Source: Piscirickettsiaceae bacterium (GTDB lineage Bacteria > Pseudomonadota > Gammaproteobacteria > Nitrosococcales > Methylophagaceae). From it: a stretch of 5,358 nt of DNA. This document shows, in pieces, positions 1 to 5,358 of the stretch. The DNA is taken from NCBI GenBank assembly GCA_030620285.1, contig JAUXFA010000104.1:1-5358 (forward strand), given 5' to 3'. Every line of letters starts with the position of its first letter. Position 1 is the first letter of the stretch. Below the pieces are notes generated by a model, which was given only the letters and a program-made list of their open reading frames with translations, was not told the origin of the DNA and searched no databases. The position numbers and the translations under genes were made by a program.

Positions 1-2067
1 AACCTTTGGATCTTTATCCTGATGGTAGCGGTATTTGCCTTTTCTCATGTCCTGTTGCAAAAACACATCGAACCATTACTTGAAAAAGAAGCACTCAAAT
101 TAACAATCGAAACAGGTAATGAGATTGTTTCCGAGATTAATCACCAATTAGATATAGCAAAAGCAACAGCCGTTTCATTGGCCAGTGTGTCATCAAAACT
201 CCCTCAAGACGAAGCCATACATCATTTATTATTACCCGCCATCATAGATATCGCAGGCCTAGAATATTTTATTGCTGGCGGTGGCATCTGGCCTGAACCT
301 TTCCAGTTTGATAAAGATCAGGAGCGACGTAGTTTTTTCTGGGGGCGTAATGAAGACAATGATCTTGAGTATTATGATAATTATAACGATATTGAAGGTC
401 CCGGATATCATCATGAAGAGTGGTATGTACCAGCAAAATATTTGCAAGATGATGATGTCTATTGGTCGAGGTCTTATACTGATCCTTATTCACAACAAGC
501 AATAGTGACGGTTTCTGTGCCGATGACCAAAAAGGGCAGTCGCTATGGTGTGAGTACGATTGATATAAAACTTGAAGGCTTGAAAGCAATAGTCGATCAG
601 CATACCGAAAAATTAGGTGGTTATGGTTTCATTATGGATAGAAATGGCAAGTTTATTTCTTTTCCCGATCAAGATATTGGCCTAAAGGTATTGGCTGGCA
701 ATGAATACATTACTTTAGAAGCATTGGCACAACAGCATTCTGCATATACATCACTGTTTACTATATTAAAGGAACATACAGCAGGCTTGTCGACTGACAA
801 CCAAAATGATCTTGCTGTCACGTTGGCAGAGCAAAGCCATCAAATCAATATTGATGAAGCGAAATTAATCACCTCGATGTATCTGCCGGATCAACATACC
901 CAACATGGTATGCATATTACTTCCATCGACATCCCAAAAGATGCTTTATTAAACGAAAAGGCAAAAGGAATTTTGTTTTCTGTCGGCTTTACCCACTGGC
1001 ATATGTGGATCATTGTCCCAGAAAGCAGCTATATCGTAACCGTTAAGGAGTTATCGAAACAAATTATTACTGACCAACTTATGTTGATTGCTTTAATGGT
1101 GGCAGTATTATTTTTTGTTTTACGGCAACAGATAGCGCAACCATTACGCAATATTATTGATCAGCTTCAAAATGCGATTAGCTCAAAAAAAGTACGGAAG
1201 ATTGACTATACCGCTTCGGATGAATTTGGTCTGTTGTCACGCTGGTTTAATAAACGCACCGACCAACTCAGATTATCTGAAAAATTATTAGAACATGAAA
1301 ACGAACGGATCCAAGAAAAAGTAATGGCAAGAACTCAGGAATTGGAAATTGCGAAACAAGAAGCTGAATCTGCTACCCAAGCTAAATCGGAGTTTTTGGC
1401 AAATATGTCACATGAGCTTCGAACCCCAATGCATGGCATATTGAGTTTCGCCAAATTTGGAATTAACAAAGCCGATAAAGAAACACCTGAAAAACTAAAA
1501 TATTTTTTTACTAATATTGAGAGTAGTGGCCAAAGATTGCTGACATTACTAAATGATCTACTTGATTTATCCAAACTTGAATCTGGCAAGATGATACTCG
1601 ATATTGAGACTGTAGATTTAGTCACGGTGTTTGAGAGTTGTTACCTTGAGCAACAACAACGCTTACAAGATCTGTCATTAACAGTACAGGTAAATAAGAC
1701 ATCGGATACCGTTAAGGGTGATTTTGATAGTATCCGCATAGGGCAAGTTATCACCAATCTGTTATCCAATGCGATTACGTTTAGTCCAGAAAACAGCAAG
1801 GTTATCGTGGATATCAGTCGGGATGGGGAGGCATTAACTTTCTCGATAAAAGACAAGGGTATTGGCATCCCCAAAGGTGAGCTAAAAATGGTTTTTGATG
1901 CTTTTATTCAGGGTACCAAGACTAAAACAGAAGTGGGTAGTACCGGACTTGGTTTAGCTATTTGCAAGGAAATCATGGCAGCGCATCAAGGGAAAATATG
2001 GGCTGAACATAATCCGAAAGGCGGGACGATATTGACGTTTTCTCTTCCTAGAATAAAGCAGAGCTAA
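1..2067 (+). CDS. Membrane sensor histidine kinase, Cache-HAMP-HisKA-HATPase (5' truncated)
   Basis: This is a two-component sensor that should autophosphorylate on histidine and pass the phosphate to a response regulator not present here. Residues are numbered from the first in-window ATG (position 22). The frame is open to base 1 and the preceding codons (NLWIFIL) continue the first membrane helix, so the true start lies upstream. A periplasmic double-Cache-like region spans about 25-335, with typical stretches [13 protein letters not shown] and [18 protein letters not shown] second membrane helix follows at about 349-367, then HAMP at about 368-417 (P374, DEFG 400-403) and a coiled coil to about 455. 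HisKA has the H-box SHELRTP with H464. The ATPase domain has the N-box NLLSNA (N579, N583), the G1 box DKGIGIP (from D611), the F-box FDAF and the G2 box GSTGLGLAI (639-647). All catalytic boxes are intact and there is no receiver domain, so it is not a hybrid kinase. The ligand is unknown. The 3' end overlaps the convergent yqaA. Confidence 0.93.
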   Translation, partial: NLWIFILMVAVFAFSHVLLQKHIEPLLEKEALKLTIETGNEIVSEINHQLDIAKATAVSLASVSSKLPQDEAIHHLLLPAIIDIAGLEYFIAGGGIWPEPFQFDKDQERRSFFWGRNEDNDLEYYDNYNDIEGPGYHHEEWYVPAKYLQDDDVYWSRSYTDPYSQQAIVTVSVPMTKKGSRYGVSTIDIKLEGLKAIVDQHTEKLGGYGFIMDRNGKFISFPDQDIGLKVLAGNEYITLEALAQQHSAYTSLFTILKEHTAGLSTDNQNDLAVTLAEQSHQINIDEAKLITSMYLPDQHTQHGMHITSIDIPKDALLNEKAKGILFSVGFTHWHMWIIVPESSYIVTVKELSKQIITDQLMLIALMVAVLFFVLRQQIAQPLRNIIDQLQNAISSKKVRKIDYTASDEFGLLSRWFNKRTDQLRLSEKLLEHENERIQEKVMARTQELEIAKQEAESATQAKSEFLANMSHELRTPMHGILSFAKFGINKADKETPEKLKYFFTNIESSGQRLLTLLNDLLDLSKLESGKMILDIETVDLVTVFESCYLEQQQRLQDLSLTVQVNKTSDTVKGDFDSIRIGQVITNLLSNAITFSPENSKVIVDISRDGEALTFSIKDKGIGIPKGELKMVFDAFIQGTKTKTEVGSTGLGLAICKEIMAAHQGKIWAEHNPKGGTILTFSLPRIKQS

Positions 2068-2488
2068 GGTAAATCACCACCCAATAACGCAGTGCTTTTC
2101 CGATTGTCACCAATAAAATAAATACCCCAAAAGGTATTCGCATCATCCCCGCTATCAGTGTCAAAGGATCGCCAACTACCGGAACCCAAGCAAATAACAA
2201 ACTCCATTTTCCATAGTGATTGAACTGCTGTTCAGTATTGTTGATCTGCTGAGGTGATAAACGAAACCAATGATGCAAAATAGTATCGGCGCCCCAGCGG
2301 CCAATAGCATAATTCACCACTGAACCCGCCACATTAGCAATAGTAGCAATAAGTAGTAATGCGATTGGATTTTCACCTGCAATTAATAACGTCGATAGCA
2401 CCAGCTCTGAACTCATCGGGATAATTGTGGCAGCTAAAAAAGCCGATAAGCCTAATCCAATAAGACCATATTCAACTAGCCAATCCAT
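2048..2488 (-). CDS. yqaA: YqaA family (DedA/SNARE-associated-like) inner-membrane protein
   Basis: This 146-residue polytopic membrane protein is close to the usual YqaA length of about 140. Hydrophobic segments lie at about 7-35, 40-62, 96-114 and 118-143. DedA-superfamily-like features are E28 in the first re-entrant region, the N59-Y60-x-x-G63-R64-x-G66 motif and the W101-V-P-x-x-G-D-P stretch, where YqaA proteins differ from classical DedA. DedA relatives are linked to membrane homeostasis and lipid-carrier flipping, but the role of YqaA itself is not established. It starts at an ATG 3 bp after the TGA of the EamA gene. No strong Shine-Dalgarno is visible, so translation is probably coupled to the upstream gene. 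Its TAG stop lies inside the end of the opposing kinase gene. The family call is from motif and length memory rather than a search. Confidence 0.82.
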   Translation of the reverse strand: MDWLVEYGLIGLGLSAFLAATIIPMSSELVLSTLLIAGENPIALLLIATIANVAGSVVNYAIGRWGADTILHHWFRLSPQQINNTEQQFNHYGKWSLLFAWVPVVGDPLTLIAGMMRIPFGVFILLVTIGKALRYWVVIYLSSALF

Positions 2489-2491
2489 AGT

Positions 2492-3364
2492 TCAGGCTTG
2501 CAATACCATGACGCTACCGACAACCATAACGAGACAGGCTGCCAGTCGCCTAGTGAAATGTTGTTCATTAAAAATGCGGTAACCAAGAAAGACCTGTAAG
2601 ACCATACCAAGTTGAAACAACGCTAACGAATAGGCAATAAGCAATTGTGAAAATACAATCATCGTCATATATTGCATCAGAAATATAAGGATACCGAGAT
2701 AAAGAAAATCATAAACATGATTTTTCGATTGCTCATAGTCTTTAATAAAATTATCTTTTAAAAAGACAGCATGTACAACCGCGGCTAATGGCAAACCAAG
2801 CAAACACCAAAATACAGTAGTTGATATGGCATCACCTGCAAGTACGGCATTTTTTAAGGGCAAAGTTCCGATCGAAAACAATAATATCGATAAGAAACGA
2901 TATTGCACCCCACGATCTGATAATAGATTTAATAAACGATTTGTACTGATATTTTTTGTTGATGGAAATAGAAAATAACTTCCTAAAACAATAATTCCAA
3001 TCCCGATAAAGCCTTGTAAATTTGGTATCTCGCCAAGAAATATCATTGCCAAAAACATTGAAATAACGACTTTATAGGCATTGAGTGGCCCAAATACCGA
3101 TAAGTCTGTTTTTGACAAAGACATCACTAGAAATAAAGTGCCAGCCATATCTAACAGGGCGGCAAAGAAGATATTAATCCAAAATACCGAGCTTAGACTG
3201 AAAGGATTAAATGTCCACAGTAATGGCACACAAATAATACCGAGCACCACATAGGATGCCATCACAATAAAAAAAGGATGCAGTCCATGGTGAGTTAATT
3301 TTTTTTGGAAAACATTGGCGAAAGAGGAAAATAATAATCGGCCAAAAACAACAAGCAATTCCAC
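2492..3364 (-). CDS. EamA/DMT-superfamily transporter, ten-helix
   Basis: This 290-residue inner-membrane protein has the two-repeat drug/metabolite transporter layout. The first EamA repeat is about residues 1-133 and the second about 155-289, joined by a polar linker (about 134-154, NISTNRLLNLLSDRG). Hydrophobic helices fall at about 2-18, 31-50, 60-82, 87-110, 116-133, 156-174, 179-201, 219-238, 240-262 and 273-289. The stretch SVFGPLNAYKVVISMF, followed by LGEIPNLQGFIGIGIIVLG, is characteristic of an EamA repeat end. The substrate cannot be told from sequence; the family includes exporters of amino acids, metabolites and drugs. The start is GTG, immediately after the TAG of the DUF411 gene with no gap. 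A GAGGGA Shine-Dalgarno lies 9 nt upstream, inside the preceding coding region, so the two are probably translated in a coupled way. An ATG start further in would remove the first helix. Confidence 0.88.
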   Translation of the reverse strand: MELLVVFGRLLFSSFANVFQKKLTHHGLHPFFIVMASYVVLGIICVPLLWTFNPFSLSSVFWINIFFAALLDMAGTLFLVMSLSKTDLSVFGPLNAYKVVISMFLAMIFLGEIPNLQGFIGIGIIVLGSYFLFPSTKNISTNRLLNLLSDRGVQYRFLSILLFSIGTLPLKNAVLAGDAISTTVFWCLLGLPLAAVVHAVFLKDNFIKDYEQSKNHVYDFLYLGILIFLMQYMTMIVFSQLLIAYSLALFQLGMVLQVFLGYRIFNEQHFTRRLAACLVMVVGSVMVLQA

Positions 3365-3853
3365 CTAATGTTGTCCCTCAGAGGGATGAGCTTGATAGTC
3401 ATTATGTTCATCAACTAGATATTGATTAAACACATCATAGTGACCCTCGTGGTCAAATTGAAAAACAATAAAATTATCTTTACGAGGCCCCATCTCCATT
3501 CCTGGCGTGCCAACCGGCATTTGAGGCACGGATAAACCCGCTATATCAAGTTTACTAGCGAGTAAACGTCTAATATCCGTGGCGGGCACATGGCCTTCAA
3601 TAATATAACCTTCAATGATTGCAGTATGGCAAGATGCCATCTGTTTAGGGAGTTTAACGGCCTCCTTAACATCGGCCATATTATTTGTTAGCACATCAAT
3701 AGCGCTAAATTTATTTTCTTCCAAATGTGCCATCCATTTGTGGCAGCAGTTGCAATTAGGATTACGGTAAACTTTTATCTCAGTATTGTTTTCTGTTTCA
3801 GCAAGTGCTGCGAGGCTAATGAGTTGTAACAAGATTAAAAATAGGATATTCAT
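3365..3853 (-). CDS. Exported DUF411 family protein, putative metal (copper) binding
   Basis: This 162-residue protein has a hydrophobic export signal at about residues 2-18, with predicted cleavage after A-L-A (before E19). A DUF411 domain follows at about 26-122. Visible family hallmarks are YRNPNCNCCHKW with C34, C36, C37 and H38, the later SCHTA pair (C75, H76), the EGHVPA stretch (86-91) and the GLSVPQMPVGTPGMEMG segment (106-122). DUF411 proteins are often found near copper-resistance genes and are thought to bind metal through the cysteines; copper here is inferred from the family. The tail from about 126 is less conserved and histidine/acid rich, ending HPSEGQH. The signal n-region has no Lys or Arg, which is unusual, but no alternative start exists because the frame is closed by the stop of the upstream gene 18 bp away. 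The ribosome site is poor (the start is preceded by AAATACCTT), suggesting coupled translation. No copper ATPase, oxidase or regulator is in the window. Confidence 0.9.
   Translation of the reverse strand: MNILFLILLQLISLAALAETENNTEIKVYRNPNCNCCHKWMAHLEENKFSAIDVLTNNMADVKEAVKLPKQMASCHTAIIEGYIIEGHVPATDIRRLLASKLDIAGLSVPQMPVGTPGMEMGPRKDNFIVFQFDHEGHYDVFNQYLVDEHNDYQAHPSEGQH
3374..3379 (-). promoter_or_regulatory. Shine-Dalgarno for the GTG-started EamA gene
   Basis: The minus strand reads GAGGGA 9 nt before the GTG start at 3362-3364. It lies within the last codons of the DUF411 gene and supports the GTG as the real start. It overlaps a small inverted repeat, CCCTC-A-GAGGG at 3375-3385. Confidence 0.6.
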
Positions 3854-3871
3854 AAGGTATTTAAATAGAAA

Positions 3872-4123
3872 TTAATGATATTCGACAAATATTTCAGCTT
3901 TTGGTGATTGTTGTTCCACCTCTTTGACTGCGGCTAAAACAGATTTTTCATTACTGGGATCAGCACGGTCGGCAAGTATGTTTACCCTGATAGTCGCAGA
4001 ATTTAATTGGTGGTGCTGTTCCTCTGATAACACGCCATCATTTACCCATAAAGCGGCCTTATTTTCCAAAATGGTATCCTGAGCTTCATCAAAGCCTTCG
4101 GCAGTCAATATCAAATAGATCAT
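3872..4123 (-). CDS. Small acidic soluble protein of unknown family (83 aa)
   Basis: I do not recognise a family. The 83-residue product has no signal peptide, no membrane segment and no cysteine, so it is probably cytoplasmic. By eye it is acidic, with 15 Asp/Glu against 6 Lys/Arg. The pattern suggests a small alpha/beta fold: a strand at 1-7 (MIYLILT), a helix at about 11-24, a strand around 44-50 (TIRVNIL), a helix at about 57-71 and a final strand at 76-82 (AEIFVEY). That it is a real gene is supported by its place in a tightly packed operon: its ATG is 8 bp after the stop of the TRAP binding protein gene, and its TAA is 18 bp before the DUF411 start. No strong Shine-Dalgarno is visible, so translation may depend on coupling. 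It could be a partner or regulator of a neighbour, but nothing in the sequence shows this. Confidence 0.7.
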   Translation of the reverse strand: MIYLILTAEGFDEAQDTILENKAALWVNDGVLSEEQHHQLNSATIRVNILADRADPSNEKSVLAAVKEVEQQSPKAEIFVEYH

Positions 4124-4131
4124 TGGCTGTA

Positions 4132-5235
4132 TTATTTTTCAATGGCCAAATAGGCATTTTCAGAAATATCAGACCAGGCATCATTTTGCTCACGAAAGGC
4201 TTGATAAGCATCATAAATTCGTTTGAACTCAGGATCATTACTAGCTTCTTCAGCGAGAGTTTCATTAGTCAATATTCTTAATTTGGCTAATACATCATCA
4301 GGAAAACGATGTATTTGTACTTTGGGGCGATCTTTTAATTCTTGTAATGCGGATAGGTTTTTTTGTTCCATCTCAGACAACATTCGCACATTTTCAGCCA
4401 TCGCTGCATTAGCCACGATGGCCTGTAAATCAGCAGGTAAAGAATCCCATGCTCGTTGATTAATCGTGAGCTCTAATACGGTGCCTGGTTCATGCCAGCC
4501 AGGATAATAATAATGTTCAGCAGCACGGTATAGACCTAAACGTTGATCATGATAAGGGCCAATCCATTCAGTTGCATCAATGGTATTACGTTCTAATGCG
4601 GTATAAACTTCACTACCCGCTAATAACACTGGGTTACCGCCAGCTTTAGCAAACACTTTGCCACCCAGGCCGGGGATACGCATTTTCAAGCCTTTAATAT
4701 CATCTAAAGAGTTAATTTCTTTATTAAACCAGCCGCCCATTTGCACGCCAGTATTGCCTAGTGGGAAAGGTATGACATGAAATGGTTTATATACTTCACG
4801 CCATAGTTCAAGGCCGCCACCATCATATAACCACGCATTCATACCTCGAGCAGTCATGCCAAAAGGAACAGTGGAGAAAAACTGTGCTTCAGGTACTTTT
4901 CCTGCCCAGTAATAGGCGCTGCCATGACCCATTTCAACTGTGCCCTGTGAAACAGCATCAAATGTTTGTAATGGTGGGATTAGTTCACCGCCAGCATAGA
5001 CTTTAATGTCAAGGCGGCCATTGGACATATCGTTAATATTTTGGGCAAATCGCTCAGCACCTTCCTGTAATACCGGAAATCCGGGAGGCCAAGTTGTCAC
5101 CATCTTCCAGTTATATGTTTTGCTAGCATCAACAGATGTTGTTGTATCACCAACGGAATCTTCAGGGCCACAGGCTGTGAGAACTAACATCAATAAGCTA
5201 ATAAAGAGGGTGCGGATTAAATGGTGAGTAAACAT
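4132..5235 (-). CDS. TRAP transporter solute-binding lipoprotein, TakP/DctP type
   Basis: This extracytoplasmic binding protein (367 residues from the preferred ATG) belongs to the DctP family. It should capture an organic acid, probably a 2-oxo or hydroxy acid, for a sodium-driven TRAP permease. Residues 1-22 form a lipoprotein signal with lipobox LTAC (C22), followed by a Ser/Thr/Asp-rich linker to about 39. The body shows TakP-like stretches: MVTTWPPGFPVLQEG, YYWAGKVPEAQFFSTVPFGM, GNTGVQMGGWF (Q165), GLKMRIPGLGGKV (R186, expected carboxylate anchor), DATEWIGPYHD (E223, W224) and YYYPGWHEPGT. In TakP the equivalent Gln and Glu-Trp help bind sodium and the keto acid. Both the catch arginine and these residues are intact. 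The ORF can be extended one codon to TTG, but ATG at 5233-5235 fits better, with AGGA 7 nt upstream. Lipid anchoring and the lack of nearby DctQ/DctM genes are unusual. The gene follows uvrD by 15 bp. Confidence 0.93.
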   Translation of the reverse strand: MFTHHLIRTLFISLLMLVLTACGPEDSVGDTTTSVDASKTYNWKMVTTWPPGFPVLQEGAERFAQNINDMSNGRLDIKVYAGGELIPPLQTFDAVSQGTVEMGHGSAYYWAGKVPEAQFFSTVPFGMTARGMNAWLYDGGGLELWREVYKPFHVIPFPLGNTGVQMGGWFNKEINSLDDIKGLKMRIPGLGGKVFAKAGGNPVLLAGSEVYTALERNTIDATEWIGPYHDQRLGLYRAAEHYYYPGWHEPGTVLELTINQRAWDSLPADLQAIVANAAMAENVRMLSEMEQKNLSALQELKDRPKVQIHRFPDDVLAKLRILTNETLAEEASNDPEFKRIYDAYQAFREQNDAWSDISENAYLAIEK

Positions 5236-5242
5236 CAAGATG

Positions 5243-5246
5243 TCCT
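5243..5246 (-). promoter_or_regulatory. Shine-Dalgarno deciding the start of the TRAP binding protein
   Basis: The minus strand reads AGGA, followed by 7 nt (CATCTTG) and then ATG at 5233-5235. The spacing favours this ATG over the adjacent TTG at 5236-5238, which would sit only 4 nt from the AGGA. The site lies in the 15-bp gap after uvrD. Confidence 0.65.
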
Positions 5247-5250
5247 AAAA

Positions 5251-5358
5251 TTAAATTGTTTCTAGTTTGGCATAAGCTAATACTAACCACTTACTACCAG
5301 CATGGTTGAAATTAACTTGGATTCGAGCATTTTTACCCGAACCTTCAGTATCAATCAC
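5251..5358 (-). CDS. uvrD: DNA helicase II UvrD, C-terminal end (partial)
   Basis: Reading the minus strand from the right edge gives 35 codons and a TAA: VIDTEGSGKNARIQVNF, then NHAGSKWLVLAYAKLETI. This matches, from memory, the extreme C-terminus of enterobacterial UvrD, which has a similar EGSG...R-QV-F...G-KWLV-AYA-LE ending. UvrD is the superfamily 1 3'-5' helicase of nucleotide excision and mismatch repair. This last segment belongs to the Tudor-like C-terminal domain that contacts RNA polymerase. The helicase motifs lie beyond the window. The gene ends 15 bp before the TRAP binding protein start, so transcription of the following genes may begin at the uvrD promoter. Confidence 0.85.
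   Translation of the reverse strand: MIDTEGSGKNARIQVNFNHAGSKWLVLAYAKLETI

Noticed and set aside
22..24. ATG at 22 as the real start of the kinase
   Set aside because: The frame is open to base 1 and the codons before it encode hydrophobic residues that complete the first membrane helix, so the gene most likely begins upstream of the window.
269..589. Minus-strand 106-codon open frame inside the kinase gene
   Set aside because: It lies fully antisense to the well-supported Cache domain, has no recognisable motif and no ribosome site, and its composition looks like a shadow frame.
3854..3874. Possible in-frame read-through fusion of the 83-residue protein and DUF411
   Set aside because: The two genes share a frame, with a TAA and six codons between them, but the DUF411 gene has its own ATG and export signal. 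A fusion would bury that signal inside a cytoplasmic protein, so the shared frame is probably coincidence.
4223..5227. Three plus-strand open frames (4223-4459, 4782-5006, 5006-5227) opposite the TRAP binding protein gene
   Set aside because: They are antisense to a strongly recognised gene, resemble no known protein, and 4782-5006 and 5006-5227 merely abut by chance.
5236..5238. TTG as start of the TRAP binding protein gene
   Set aside because: It is only 4 nt from the AGGA site, while the next codon is ATG at 7 nt spacing. The signal peptide is unchanged, so ATG is the better start.

Overview
The window looks like chromosomal DNA from an AT-rich gammaproteobacterium. The clues are a UvrD C-terminus close to the enterobacterial form, a YqaA-type membrane protein, TRAP-family solute binding and a Cache-HAMP histidine kinase. 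Genus cannot be fixed from this sequence; a marine or methylotroph-like lineage is only a guess. There is no tRNA, rRNA, CRISPR array, insertion sequence or other sign of a mobile element.

Layout: the plus strand carries one gene, a 5'-truncated membrane sensor histidine kinase (1-2067). Everything else is on the minus strand and reads leftwards from the right edge: the last 35 codons of uvrD (5251-5358), a lipoprotein TRAP solute-binding protein of the TakP/DctP type (4132-5235), an 83-residue soluble protein of unknown family (3872-4123), an exported DUF411 cysteine protein (3365-3853), a ten-helix EamA/DMT transporter (2492-3364) and a YqaA/DedA-like membrane protein (2048-2488). The kinase and yqaA converge and their coding ends overlap by 20 bp.

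The minus-strand genes are separated by 15, 8, 18, 0 and 3 bp, so they look like one transcription unit starting at or upstream of uvrD. Most of the encoded proteins act at or beyond the inner membrane: a lipid-anchored binding protein, an exported putative metal-binding protein and two polytopic membrane proteins. The TRAP membrane subunits (DctQ and DctM) are missing from the window, so the binding protein is locally an orphan. No single pathway ties the set together. The parts most worth following up are the orphan lipoprotein binding protein and the unknown 83-residue protein beside it. Coding density is almost complete, with no gene-free stretch longer than 18 bp.
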